This document shows positions 25,839 through 37,469 of a stretch of 64,000 nt of DNA, piece by piece. The translations under genes and the position numbers were made by a program. The DNA comes from Lasioglossum baleicum (taxonomy: Eukaryota; Arthropoda; Insecta; Hymenoptera; Halictidae). The notes beneath the pieces are model-generated. The model saw only the letters and a program-made list of their open reading frames with translations, had not been told where the DNA came from and searched no databases. Location: the NCBI RefSeq assembly GCF_051020765.1, contig NC_134943.1, positions 3,472,001 through 3,536,000 of the forward strand, in the 5' to 3' direction. Within the stretch, counting starts at the first letter, position 1; every line of letters begins with the position of its first letter.

Positions 25839-26145
25839 ATTTATGTATTGATTTTTTCGTAAGGAAAATTCAAGTTTTTAAAATTTCTTGCTCTCTAAGT
25901 TAAATTCACTTAATCTTTCTACTGTTTAAAGTTTCGCTTACATGAAGATCTCGGTAGAATTTCATCGGGAAGAATGACCTAGGTCAACAATTTATATTTA
26001 TGTATTAATTTTTTCGTAAAGAAAATTCAAGTTTTTAATGGAAAAATTCTTGCTCGCTAAAGTTAAATTTATGTGATCTTTTTACTGTTTTAAGTTTCAC
26101 TTACGTGAAGATCTTGGATCGAGTTCTTGGTCAACTCGAGAGATA
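25839..26145 (+). repeat. Tandem duplication of a ~157-bp unit
   Basis: The unit starting ATTTATGTATTGATTTTTTC at 25839 repeats from 25996 as ATTTATGTATTAATTTTTTC. Matching blocks continue in order (GAAAATTCAAGTTTTTA, CTTGCTC, TTACTGTTT, AGTTTC, CTTACATGAAGATCT). The divergence indicates an old event. A possible third, more diverged relative of the first part is at about 30360-30420 (TTTTTTCGTAAA ... CTGCTCTTT). Confidence 0.75.
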
Positions 26146-27706
26146 TATGGATATTGAGCAACCGATTAGGCGTGACTGTCCAGAAAATTTAAACGCCGGT
26201 CGAAAATGGAAACGGAATTAAGAAATCCGGTTGACAACTCGACGCCGATTACTGTCCCGGAACGTCCACTTTCCCGCAAGTCGCGTGGTCCCTGATCTTT
26301 ATTCAAACACGGTTACATAAAGCGCGATATCGCTTCACAGGGTCTTACAACTGTACCAGTCCCGCAAAAACCACTCACGGCGAGACCAAGTCGTTGATCC
26401 TCGTCGTACGTGACACTGAAACCAACGTGCGCATCGGCCATGTCGTATCCGAGGTGGATTTTTGCTGGCCGCTCGAGTTCGCCGCATTATGGTCGCACGA
26501 TCATCAGAGAATCTAGTAACATTCTCCTACAACTTTTCATCCATGAAAGACACCGCAACGAAATTTCCTCTAAAACACATTTAAGTACGATTTTCTTTAC
26601 GGTTCTTTTTGTCCTTAATATCTTACCCAACTCAAAAATAGCTATTTATTTGTTGGATAGATACATTTATACCAATTACATAAAATATTTTTAGATTATT
26701 CTTTACTGAATTTAATCAATTTAACCGTTTTTGGAAAGATTTGTGAAGTATTTGTTTAACACTTTACACGAGGGTTTTTAAGATAATTTAAGTCGAACAT
26801 AAAGGTAATTTTCCGAAGTTATAGATTGTAAGAAAAATTCGAATAGTACTATTAAAAATGGTGTCGAAATTTGCAATTCAAACAAGCCCTATCTCGCCTG
26901 AATTAAGATGCAAAATGGTGAAGTTAATCGAAAGCTTATCTACCGTTCAGCCTTTCTTATGTTTATAGTCTAAACGGTGCTTTAAACGAGTTTCTCAACC
27001 CTATAAAACCATGTAACACTGGCAGCTTCAAACAATAGTAATTTGCATGATGGACTGAAGAAGAAAAGAATTAATGCATAATTATTTCCGGAGAGAAACG
27101 TACTGAAAATAACACTCTTTTCTACAGTGTAGGAAATAATAATACAAGACTAGAAGTAAAGATATATTCATTGGCAATCGTATCGGATTTGCATAGTTTT
27201 CTTTATTTCGAGGTGTGTTACTTTTTTAACACAGTGGAAACTTTAATAATAAACTTTAAGATAAAAACGGAAAAAATATAAAAATTTTACATATACATAA
27301 AATCTTTCAGAGAATTTTTTACGATACAACGAACTAATGTGGACCTCTATAATTTAGCCTCTCGTGCTCGCAATAATCATGAGCAGTCCAAAATTTAATT
27401 AAAATTCTACGATTTCCGAAGTATAATATTATAAAATAAAATCACAGCTCGGTCTCTAGTAATTGTCGAAATAAAGGAGTGACGCAAATATGCTGGTAAA
27501 AGTTGTATAGAAAAACTAAAGCTTTTATAAACTAACAGTTAGTTTATACTTCATTATAACATTTTTCGCAGACTGCATATCTGAATTCTCGTCGAGAAAT
27601 TGAGTCACGAATTTCAACATTATTGTCTCGCTGTGTTGCTATTCTGAATGACGAATAATTTCAATAACGAATAAACGAATGAAGTGTTTTCCATTAATAA
27701 CGAATA
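26146..27706. other. Unannotated
   Basis: AT-rich DNA with only short frames (26410-26694 plus, 94 codons, not recognisable). ACGAATAA words around 27665-27706 flank the MITE copy that follows. Confidence 0.55.
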
Positions 27707-27857
27707 AACTGTGGATCTATAAAAATTTCTTTTTAACTTTAACAATTTTTTTAATAAATTGAAAATGACACATGGACGTTTACAAATTGCTTTAATGTTT
27801 TTGTTCTTTTAAATTACATCGATCCATTTTTGTCGTAAATGCATCAAATCCGCAGTC
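27707..27857 (+). mobile_element. GACTGCGG MITE family, copy C
   Basis: The 5' end reads AACTGTGGATCTATAAAAAT. The 3' end reads CATTTTTGTCGTAAATGCATC followed by AAATCCGCAGTC. TA flanks both ends (27705-27706 and 27858-27859), and ACGAATAA-like words lie on either side. At 151 bp it has lost internal sequence relative to copy I. Confidence 0.85.
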
Positions 27858-27859
27858 TA

Positions 27860-28653
27860 ACGAATAAAATTCCGTTGGTTGTCCGAATAATGCAGAACTC
27901 TGATGTCGCAGGAGAAAATTGATTTTTCCCGAAATCTCTAAATTCTGTGGAGCGCAGTGCGGTTAAAGGGTGTCCTGCGGAATCGGGGATCAGCGAAGGA
28001 GGCGATAGCTCACTTTGCTGGGAGAGTCACGTTCCAGGATAGGCGCAGTCCTCCGTAAAAACCGTAGAAATTCTCGTAATTTCATGGCTAGATCGTCCGG
28101 ATATCGTTGCGGCCCCGGACCGGCGCGGTGCGATTCGCGTGAATAAACCATGTCCGCTCGTTCGTGAACCAACCGAGGAAAGGAGCACCGGATGAAAGAG
28201 GACCGAGGGGCCGCCGCGCCGGTGGAACGGAAAAACCTGATTTGGAATTCCCTTCGGATTATCGGGAAGAAACCATGCCGACGGACGTGATCTTATGCCT
28301 CGCGGAGCACCGAGCCCGCAAGAATCTACCCAGAAGAGAAACATTCCGGCGAATAACGGAATCGCGGCTCCGGGGAATGCTCCGTGGCTGACAATAATGA
28401 GCGAGATAAATACCTCTATCGTTTGTCTAACTTCCAACGGCGCGTGACTGTCGATCCAGCTACCGGCGACGCGCGATAAAAGTGAAATTTCCAGGTGGAT
28501 TAGCCTTTCCACACTCGGTTCGAATAATCGCGAAAAAACGGCGCGGCTATCCATGCTTTCAACTGACTTAATCTCTCTTTTGTTTCTAATGTAACATTTT
28601 CATTTAATTTGATTATTTCATTAAATCGCCAGAAAAGTAATTTTATGCACTGT
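27860..28653. other. Unannotated; GC-rich block 27950-28560
   Basis: The block contains a 175-codon minus-strand frame (28027-28554) and overlapping plus and minus frames. The 175-codon frame has two moderately hydrophobic stretches but no domain I recognise, and no independent support. I regard it as probably fortuitous. Confidence 0.4.
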
Positions 28654-28722
28654 TCATTCATAAGAAAAGTAACACAACTCAAAATATACAATTTCTAAAA
28701 CAAATATAGTGATAAATATCTA
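28654..28722 (+). repeat. Dispersed repeat, copy 1 (partner 54538-54609)
   Basis: TTCATTCATAAGAAAAGT, then ACACAACTCAAA and ATTTCTAAAA, match in order a segment at 54538-54609 (TTTATTCATAAGAAAAGTG and so on). Similarity is roughly four in five positions over about 70 bp, in the same orientation. Ends and class are unknown. Confidence 0.65.
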
Positions 28723-29788
28723 AATAACAACAGATTATTTTACATTTCTAAGTTTGTTATATGCAATAAAAAAGAAATTATCATTTTCGGTAATTTTCAA
28801 CTGGCTTTCCTGTAAAAATTCCTTTTCTTTTCAACTGATATCACTTTTCTTCTGACTGAGCGATCTATAGAACATGCTGTAAAATGTAAGGAAACGTGTA
28901 CGTAAAAATCAAGAGAGAATTATTTTTATTTTTACAGAAAAATAATTTTAACGATAGAATTAATCTACAGACGAACGAATTCTTTGGAAAAGCGATATTA
29001 ATGTGTTCCCCTGACCTCAGTTTCTCTACGGAGATCTGATAGAAAGTGTTCAGTCTGTTACGATGTATAAATTCCATGAAAAGTATATCTCGATGTTAAA
29101 ACTGCCAGTACATAATATTCAAGATGTATACCTTCTTGTACGAGTATGAGAAAGCATGCCGAGATGCTGTCACGCCGTAATGGATAATGGATGAGATTAG
29201 ACCCATTATCGAGTGAAAGCATATTAGTTCCTTTTTAGATGTACTTTCGACCAACAAGCTGATCGCAAAAATATTCTTCATAGACATATAGACGCTTGTG
29301 TATTACAGAATGCAGACGTAAGCTTTATGGAACGGTTTCTAAGAGTTCCGTTCTTTTGTGTGCACAGACGTTGTCTTCCTTATTTTTCTACGTACAGACA
29401 CCCTGACACGCGAGCTAGAACTGGCTACAATTCACATTGCAACAGTACTCGATGACAATAAGGGTCATGGATGCATCGCGGAGGATATTACACATGTTCG
29501 TGAGAATGCAGCGTCGTACACACGCGTGTGACGCGAGAACATTCGCATCTACTGGCCTGGATCATATTTTGAATACGCAAGGTGTAGAAGGTGTAGAAGG
29601 TGTGACTCTCGATTAAAAAATAAGCCGTTTACTTTTCGAGAGAATTCAATTTCAAGATACAAGGTTGGTGCGTCTGATCATGGCATGTCTATTCTACTTC
29701 ATGTAAACACTAATGCACAACCTGACGAATTTCCTAAAGCAATTTTCTCGTAACGTTGTTTCAACAAATTTCATTCTATATTTATAAC
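28723..29788. other. Unannotated
   Basis: AT-rich DNA, no frame above about 70 codons and no repeat with defined ends. Near 29581 a short doubled word (GGTGTAGAA) occurs. Confidence 0.55.
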
Positions 29789-29792
29789 TTAA

Positions 29793-30190
29793 GGCGGTAG
29801 ACTCGTTTCCAGGATTCCAAGGGTGAGCGTTTCGCCTTCTCATTTCTAGATAATACAAACACGGGGCTTTCAGTAGCCAGAAACAATAGATAAAAGATAG
29901 ATCTAGGCCGCGATCTCCCTCAAAAGTCCTATTTTTTCGTTTACGAGGCGTAATTTGCATTATTCGGCAGCATGTAGCTATGAAAATAGCTTCCGAATAG
30001 TTGTATGCTGCGAATAATGCAAATTACGCCTCATAAACGAAAAATAGAACTTTTGGGGGAGATAGCGACCTACATAGATCGATCTTTTATCTAGCGTTTT
30101 TGACTACTGAAAAACCCCGTGTTTGTATTATCGAGAAACGATAAGGCGAATCCCGCACCCTTGTAATCCTGGAAAAAGGAGTCTACCCCC
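29793..30190. mobile_element. 398-bp fold-back element flanked by TTAA (piggyBac-like by TSD)
   Basis: The left arm begins GGCGGTAGACTCGTTTCC and the right arm ends with the complement of GGGGGTAGACTCC. Arms of about 180 bp are reverse complements with scattered mismatches and small indels. TTAA lies on both sides (29789-29792 and 30191-30194), the hallmark duplication of piggyBac-type insertion. The ends do not start with the CCC/CCY typical of piggyBac, so the class is inferred from the duplication alone. The inner loop near 29970-30015 is itself a short hairpin (GCAGCATG ... TATGCTGC). No coding capacity; a minus frame at 29694-29960 is a shadow of the left arm. Confidence 0.85.
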
Positions 30191-30194
30191 TTAA

Positions 30195-31381
30195 ATTGAA
30201 GTTAAATAAATTCTGAAGTGCATCGAAATAGTCGATGATTCAATACTTTTGCTTAATACATTTTACCTTACATCATAGGGGCTATCATCGGGTATTCACT
30301 GGTACTTACCTGAAACACAAAGATATTTACAATTTAATATAAGTGCAATGATTATATACATAATTTTTTTCGTAAAAATAAAATTTATTTCAGAAGTTAA
30401 AGCTTCCTGCTCTTTGATAAAAACAGAACACAATTGGCAAGATGTCAAAATATTTCAGAAACCAAAGTATGAGTAGCAAGAGCAAGAGTACATTAATGAA
30501 TAAAAATAATTTAATTCGAAATAACTTAGCAGTAAACATATTGAATCAAGATTACAAGAAACAGTTAATTATTGTGTAACGAAGGGTTAAGTAAAAGTTC
30601 TATAAGATAACAATATCGAAGGAAGTTACAATAGATTTATTTAACGACGATTAAACCTTCAAGATGCAATGTTAATCCAAACAGACAAATATCGAGTTAC
30701 ATCACTTTCGCAATAAACAGCACGGAATAATACCGGCAATATCATTTCTAACACCAGGAAACGTATCGAAGATCGTTCGAGATCGCGACGCGACAAATTC
30801 ACCGTGCCATCAGGCATTTTATACTTCGCGGGACCGCTCCGGTAATTGAAAGAAACGCCGAGGAGCCAACGACACGGAACGCAATTTCAGAATCTGATCG
30901 AAACTAACGGGAACGATCGGAGCCCGGCATTGTATCGGCTGGCGGAAAGGTACATTTCAATAGCGAAGCCACCTCGGTTTTTCATGATCGCCGGTGTCCG
31001 TGCCGTGACGCGTAATACCGCGGTTAATCCGATCATGTTCGCGAGTGTTTGTCCACGGGACGCCGCGCCGCCGTCGTGTAGGAAACCCTGCAGCTGTAGT
31101 TCCGTTAAGCATCGGGCTCAGACGTCGGACAGGAGTTGTCCTCCTCGCGTAATTGATGGTCTTCTGACGGACGAAACAGTGAACGGCACCGGGCGGTTCT
31201 CTGTCGCAGAAATTACGGTGTGCTTATCACAATGCGTAACAGTAAATCTGCCAGGTTGCCTCGCAGAAAAAAAGGAAAAGACAACGAGCTACGTGTCGGC
31301 GTACACTCCTGGACAAAATGATGGTGTTCACCAACTTCAACCCTTCAAGGATAACGCGACGACTGACATTCCCTATGGCAA
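30195..31381. other. Unannotated; longest open frame of the window here
   Basis: A 186-codon plus-strand frame (30846-31406) is the longest in the window. It shows no domain I recognise, and its last codons run into MITE copy D (from 31382), so the C-terminus is transposon-derived. Cysteine-rich stretches occur but without a regular pattern. I do not annotate a gene. Confidence 0.4.
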
Positions 31382-31559
31382 GACTGCAGATTTTTATGTA
31401 AAATAAAAATTTTCTGCATCAATTGCATGGCATTCTTTCTATAACAATTTTAACAAGTCAAAAATAGTACATCGATACTCTCAAATTATTTTAATCTTTT
31501 TATGTACTGTGTTTCAAATTAGACCTACTCATTTTTCTTATAAATGCATAAAATCCGTC
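31382..31559 (+). mobile_element. GACTGCGG MITE family, copy D
   Basis: The 5' end reads GACTGCAGATTTTTATG plus AAAATAAAAATTTTCTGCAT. The 3' end reads CTCATTTTTCTTATAAATGC then ATAAAATCCGTC, with a short deletion in the terminal CCGCAGTC. TA follows the right end; the left flank is AA, so one side of the duplication is changed. Confidence 0.85.
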
Positions 31560-31561
31560 TA

Positions 31562-32255
31562 GTCATTAAAACATGAAACTGCACATGTTTCCTTGAATCT
31601 TAAAAATACGCGTACGCTAAAAATCGTCTAATTGTGACACTAAAGATAGCACACACTTGCTATCATTTTGTGCTGGAGTGTATCCTTCGAACGGCCGAGA
31701 ACTACAAGCTCGTTAACCGGCCGAGGGATCGGCGCATATTCTAGCGCGACATGTCGTTAGTTAGCCGATACGTTGTTACGTGAAATTAGCCTAAACGTAA
31801 ATCTTACGATCCCCTCCCACACTCGGGCCGAGTCGGTCCCCGATCCCCTGGTCTCACCACACGCGGTCCGCTTTCTTTCTTTCTTTCTGTTCTACTCCAT
31901 TCTTTCGCTTTATCCGAGAGAGCACACGACCGTCGTAACTCCGCGATAGCCGCTGGGAATCCAGTCTTCCAGAATTACTTCTCGAAACAATAGACCGTCC
32001 TCGATTACCTTTACCCGGCCCGTATTTTCGCGCGAAAGTTACGCGCTACGCGCGTCAACCAGATCCGCGGCTGATCTGGATACGCTAATTTTCATTGTTC
32101 CCCGGCGAACAATACCAGGAAACCGAGGGACACGCGATAACTTGGCATTTTCGTCGTAGCGGGTTTAATGAAATTATAACTGGAAAACCGGTGGAAACAG
32201 GGATACTCGGCGCACACCTTCCAGCGTTTAAGAGATTTTCGAAAGTCCGCCAGTG
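31562..32255. other. Unannotated; short (TTTC)n near 31871-31888
   Basis: A GC-richer block with a small TTTC microsatellite. Minus-strand frames (32085-32447 and 32092-32307) run into the transposon that follows and are not convincing. Confidence 0.5.
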
Positions 32256-32264
32256 GTCGTAGCC

Positions 32265-32883
32265 AGGCGTGCACAACTCGTAGCTCCAAGAGCGGCTCCC
32301 GTGCCACTCACGAGCAGTGCTTCGATTGTGCCCAACATATTTCGTACGATGGATGGCCGCTAGAGGCGCTGCGCGGAAAAACAGTAACGTATCTACTATT
32401 GGGCAGCAGAGCGGCCAGAGCCCTGAGACAGTTATATTGGCGGACATGTATCGAAATAATCTTACCGGACAAAAAGACTCCAGGACGTGTCCTACGAGTT
32501 ACAAAATATACACATATACACTTGTTATACATTCATTTTTCAGAATCAAATGATATACATTTTTTTAAATTCTGCGGGGTGCTCAAGGAACCCCATTTCA
32601 TCTACTCAATAGTAGATACGTTACTGTTTTTCCGCGCAGCGCCTCTAGCGGCCATCCATCGTACGAAAAATGTTGGGCACAATCGAAGCACTGCTCACGA
32701 GCCGACACCTAGCTCGGACGTATGGAAGGGGAACCCTCTAAGCGTCACTTGTAAGTGTGTGAGTGTCACCCGCGTGACTAGAGATTGTAGAGAGCGTGTG
32801 CCTACGTGTGCCAGCCAGCTCCGACCCGGCTCACGAGCTGAGTCGAGAGCTCCCGCTCCCAAATCGGCCGGTTGTGCATGCCT
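32265..32883. mobile_element. Element with 9-bp TSD (MULE-like by TSD), carrying a nested insertion
   Basis: Ends AGGCGTGCACAAC (32265) and the complement of AGGCATGCACAAC (ending 32883) match at 12 of 13 positions. Flanking 9-mers GTCGTAGCC (32256-32264) and GTCGTAGAC (32884-32892) match at 8 of 9. A second, 99-bp member lies at 51168-51266 in the opposite orientation. It shares about 34 bp of the left end (through CTCGTAGCTCCAAGAGCGG) and about 35 bp of the right end (CTCCCAAATCG then TTGTGCATGCCT). Removing the nested element and its duplication would leave about 232 bp. Target duplications of 9-10 bp are typical of Mutator-like elements; no transposase is present to confirm this. Confidence 0.8.
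32315..32693. mobile_element. 379-bp hAT-type fold-back nested in the MULE-like element
   Basis: Arms of 87 bp (32315-32401 and 32607-32693) are reverse complements with one mismatch, starting CAGTGCTTCGATTGTGCCC. A perfect 8-bp target duplication CTCACGAG flanks the element (32307-32314 and 32694-32701). CAGTG ends plus an 8-bp duplication indicate the hAT superfamily. The near-identity of the arms and the perfect duplication suggest a fairly recent insertion. Frames on both strands share a peptide (IVDTLLFFRAAPLAAIH) simply because they read the two arms. No transposase is encoded. Confidence 0.92.
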
Positions 32884-32892
32884 GTCGTAGAC

Positions 32893-35685
32893 CGTTACCT
32901 TCTTCCTGGGAATCAGTCGTCGAGGCCACGGTTTGTGACTCGTCGGAAGTACCCGAAAAAACCCTTAAAACGTGCCCGTTTAACTTAAAACCCGTAAAAC
33001 AAATGTCGACCGGTTCGACAGACCCACAGGTAAATCCGCGTCCGTGTCATACCACCGTTCCTAATTGCCTAGCCTCGACAGCATGCAATTGTTGTTAGCC
33101 ACTTCGCAAGTGCAATTATTGGTGACAATGCAGCACTTGTGCAAATCATAAGATTTTAGAAAAATATGACAGAAATTACGAAAATTACAGTCTGTTATAT
33201 AGTCCCTAGAAGTATGTATAAGGAGCAAAACAAGGGTTGGTAGAACATAATTAGCCAATTAGTTACCGAGTTGTCCTACACTTAAAAATTAAAACAACTT
33301 ACAAATCAGCTACAATCATTATAACTAAGCTCCAACTCCGCAATTTACGATACAATAATTAAATTCATTTAATTTTGTGGGATTGTTGGGGGGATGATTG
33401 TTCGGCAGTCAACGTGTCAAACGGAGAAACAAGTAGTTCAGTATGTTGTTAAAAAAAAAAATCGAACGTGTTTCACAGTGTACAATCTCGAGACGTGTTT
33501 TAAGTAACAGAGAAGTGTTTTCCTATTTAAATAACAAATGCTACGTAATTCCATAGCGCAGTGTTACGAAGCATAAAGCGCTATTAAATTCTCGCTCGAG
33601 CAATTTTTACGCGTAACGTATAATTTATCTACTTCTAGTTCACTCGGCTAAGGCATTTCAAAACTCGCTCGGCTCTTCTGATTGCGAGGAATTTTGCTCG
33701 GGAACGTTTTCCCGGCTGATACAGATTATCTGAATCCATCCAGCGGGATTAACTCGAAGGACCCTTTGACAGGCGGATTCACTGCTCCGCGTAAATCGTT
33801 ATCCAACGGAAACCACGGCAAGCACCGACAAGTTGTCAATTTCTCTGGTGGCTGCTGGCTCGGCCGGTCTTATCTCGCCGTGTAGCAAAAAGGTTTGCGC
33901 GAGAGAGATTTCTCGAAAGGAGCGTAAAAACAGCTCGTTCGATGTTTTCAACGAACCGGGGCGGCGGGCGACGGCGGCGGGCGTCGATTCCACGTTACCC
34001 TCGGGGAGCTCGGTTAACTGCACCGATTATACTAAGTAGGTGTTGTCTCTGTGGAGAAATAGATCAGCCTATTGCGTAGCATAGGTACAGTGCCATGCTC
34101 GTTCGGCCGTGGAGAACGGTCCGAGCAACAACGTGCAATTGCCACCCTTGACGTTATCTAATTTGTGCTCACGCACCACACGTAACAGAAATTAGAGGGA
34201 ATAACAGAAGCTTTATTCATTTTTCTATTAGAGACCGTTTATACAACTACGTGATTGTATTGTCGTGGACTGAGCGTCACGTGTCACGTGCAGCGCACTG
34301 TTCATTTGAACTTATATACACGTATGAATGACGCAGATATTCTATTAATGTTCGTGCAATTTGTGTAATAAAATCGATCACGGTGATTTACCACATATCC
34401 ATAATTATTCACTATGACTTTTATATAGCAGATTATTTATATAGAGACTAATTGAACGTTTGTATAATTTGCTATCTGCAATTTGTTATATATCTGTTAT
34501 TGATATTTACTATTTCCGAATACTTGTTTGCGTCAGATGCGTTGCACGGCTATAATTCCATTTAAACAATATATAGGGAACAGTTGTTTGAAATCGCGTG
34601 TGATCATTGACGCTGAAATATTAGTTTACAATTGAAACCTGTATATTTGTTTAGCAGAAATGGAGAATCAATGTTTCATGAAGTATATATAATAGCACTA
34701 ACAATATAATGGAATCGCTTTAATTCATTAATCTGTTACGCTAAACGAAACGGAAAGTCTGTATTGTAGTTTTCGATTTCGTTTGTTTTATTACGATAAT
34801 CATGCATGGCTCACTGTGTTTGCTTTCTCTTGTTTTTAAATGACTCTGAAGTATGCGATTAATCCGTTTTTTCTTTAGTTCGATAGTATCATCGATGAAA
34901 CAGCTCTCGATATTCGCTGTTTAGCGAGATTAATTCAGCGTTTATAGGCGAATGATGTATGCTTTGATGTGTATCACTTTATCAACAGAAATCAAATCAG
35001 TATTTGCTATTCGATACGAAGATTGTGTATTCGCGCACAGATATGAATATTGTATATACATCCACGTGATTAAACAGGAATAATGAATGTTCGCATACAA
35101 ATACGAACGTGTGCAACCAGCGCAATGTAAATGGTAATTATGACTTCATTGCATGCATGGCAGTGTCCCTTTAAACAGTTAAAAATTAAGTGGAAGATCC
35201 GTAGTTATACGTACAAATTATTAAAAGAGGGCTTGAAAATTCAATGGCTCATTTCATCCACTGCAATGTTAAGAAAATTGGTTAATAAAAAAGCAGTAAT
35301 TAATACCGTATCAAATCTTTTCATTCCAATTAGTTTGAAGGAAACGTTTGTTCTATTTGGAGTCACTAAATATACATTTGATAAAGTGCTGGACGAGAGA
35401 CGAGCTTGCAACTGTTTCTTTTCGACTTCTGCAAACGAATCGACAAAACTCTGGATTTGCATGGAGCTGGGCAGTGTCGTAATTTTATAATATTCGTGAT
35501 AAACCCCGTGGATGATACGAGCATAACGGCCGAAACAGTATTACTGTCGTCCCATCCCGTCCGCAGCAGAGATAAACGTGCAACAGGACTATTACGTTTC
35601 ATCTGGACCGTAGAGTGCAGTAAAATCTCGTGTTACGAAAATCGAGGAGCACGATGACCATTACATCCGGTGGGCACAGGTGCCT
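32893..35685. other. Long unannotated stretch
   Basis: AT-rich DNA with a GC-richer part at 33640-34030. The longest frame is 35131-35490 plus (119 codons), unrecognisable. No defined repeat ends were found. Confidence 0.55.
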
Positions 35686-35747
35686 GCGAATATATATTAT
35701 ACATATACATGTATATTATATGTATATGTATATATGTATATATTCGC
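35686..35747. repeat. 62-bp AT palindrome / (TATG) microsatellite
   Basis: GCGAATATATATTATAC at the left is matched by GTATATATTCGC at the right around an alternating TATG/TATA core. It is capable of cruciform or hairpin extrusion and is probably polymorphic in length. Confidence 0.85.
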
Positions 35748-36235
35748 AACAGCGAACCACAGAAAGGGGGTGAGAGAGGAAGGTGCGAGACCGTGCAAAA
35801 TGAAAAAGATAATAAGTGAAAGCGCACGAATATAGTCCATGCAAGCCATGCATTTACTCGCGAATGCGTTGCTCCCATTTAATCGAGCCCGTCGGACTGG
35901 TCGTGTCTTCAGTTACGCTCGCGAATGTACATAAAGCCGTATATCTTTGGTTACATCGGCCAACAGGTGGGACACTTAAGGTGGACCCCAGTGCCAAGTA
36001 CCATTCTTCCCACGATGTCTTTTCGCGGGTTGTGATACGGTACCTTTCACACGAATCATCGACAATGACTCCGGTTCCGTTAACGACGTACTAATTAAAC
36101 ACGCGGGCACGCTGGAAACTGTTACACTCCGGGTGACTATGGTTACTATTACTAGACCCTTGCACTACGATTTATTTTACGATTGCAGCGATTAGAACCG
36201 GGGACTTCTATCTAAATGCAAAATATCGGTATTTG
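35748..36235. other. Unannotated
   Basis: Moderate GC. A 92-codon plus frame (35816-36094) has no recognisable domain. Confidence 0.5.
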
Positions 36236-36237
36236 TA

Positions 36238-36813
36238 CAGTCGGTCACAAAAATATTGGGACACAAATATTGGGGCAAAATTCCAATAGATCGGGATTGT
36301 AGTAAAAATACTAAAAGTTGCATTTCACAACCTTTTTATGTGCACCTACGTTTTGTAGATCTGTGTTAATTAAACATATTCTGTAAATTTCGTCAGAATC
36401 GGTCAACGTTGCAATCAGCTACAAACGTTTAAAAATGGTGAAAATTGCAATTTTTCACGATTTTCAGCCTGTAACCGCAATAAATCTAAGGATTCTTACA
36501 TCTTCCGATGCCTGTCGTTTTTGCCGCATCAACCGATTTGTATGAAACTTTCACAGTGCATATAATTATCACAGATCTACAAAATGTACTTTTTAAATTT
36601 TCAATATAGGCCCAGCTAAAAAAGTTGTAAGACTCAATTTTTAGTATTGTTTTTCACAATTCCGGCCAAATGCATTTTTCAACTTATTTATTAGACGTCA
36701 TTTACTAAACTAATTCTAGAAAATAGCCTTACAGAAAAATTGAAGTCGTTTGGTCCATTCATATAAAAGTTATTCTGACTTAAAGTGTGTGGAATCGGTT
36801 ATGCTCCTTACTG
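36238..36813. mobile_element. 576-bp Tc1-like fold-back element
   Basis: TA (36236-36237) is followed by CAGTCGGTCACAAAAATATT, a Tc1-type end. The right end, a degenerate complement ending ACTG at 36813, is followed by TA. The interior is an extended imperfect palindrome: TTTTGTAGATCTGTG (about 36353) pairs with CACAGATCTACAAAA (about 36580), and GTGAAAATTGCAATTTTTCAC (about 36438) marks an inner symmetrical region. No transposase is present. The right terminus matches only about half of its positions, so the exact boundary is tentative. Confidence 0.65.
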
Positions 36814-36816
36814 TAT

Positions 36817-36880
36817 TAGAATATACTATGATACACTTGAATATACTAAAATATACCAGAATATACTAGAATATACTAAA
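36817..36880 (+). repeat. 10-bp minisatellite (GAATATACTA)n
   Basis: About six imperfect copies of GAATATACTA/AAATATACCA lie immediately outside the right end of the Tc1-like element. Confidence 0.9.
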
Positions 36881-37467
36881 CCACAAACGTATTATACTTT
36901 CCAGAGCATTTATATTAATATTAATACAGGTTTTAAGAAAATACATATACATACTACATGTGTTACATACGAATTGCTTGGATTATTTAGCACATGAAAT
37001 ACTTATGAAGCAAAAATGTGTGTATAACTAACGCAAGAAGACATTTATTAATAAATATCACTTCAGACGTCTTGCTTCAATTAAAATCATAACTACAGTA
37101 ACATTCAAAGACATCGCCAGTAAAATTTTAATGATCTTATACTATTTAGTCTACTGAATTGCAAGAAGATTTGATAAGTGGAACACTCGTTAGCGTGTAA
37201 TTATCTATAATACTATAATCATGTTATGAATAATTACGTGGTCGCTGCGTGCGCGACGATCTTGCTCGAGGCTACGGTGCATAATACATAAATGCTGTTG
37301 AAGTATCTAATCGTCTAAACAACCCGTGGTTCCGTTTCCGGAGTTATTGGACACTTGCCCTTTCGCAGCCGGTCGCGTAAACAAATTGATTCTCAACTAA
37401 ACGTCATTCCCTTAGAGTTCCGCATCTCTCAAGAGGAATTATCGGTCTAAACTTAAATACGTAAATA
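36881..37467. other. Unannotated AT-rich DNA
   Basis: No frame or repeat worth reporting between the minisatellite and the mariner element. Confidence 0.55.
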
Positions 37468-37469
37468 TA

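Noticed and set aside
28027..28554. 175-codon minus-strand open frame as a membrane protein
   Set aside because: Two hydrophobic patches but no clear helices or domain. It lies in a GC-rich block where several other frames are open on both strands.
30846..31406. 186-codon plus-strand open frame as a gene
   Set aside because: Longest frame in the window, but no recognisable domain, no splice or start context, and its C-terminus runs into a MITE copy beginning at 31382.
32399..32890. 163-codon open frame sharing a peptide with a minus-strand frame at 32085-32447
   Set aside because: The shared peptide (IVDTLLFFRAAPLAAIH) is produced by the two inverted arms of the hAT-type fold-back, so it reflects DNA symmetry, not homologous genes.
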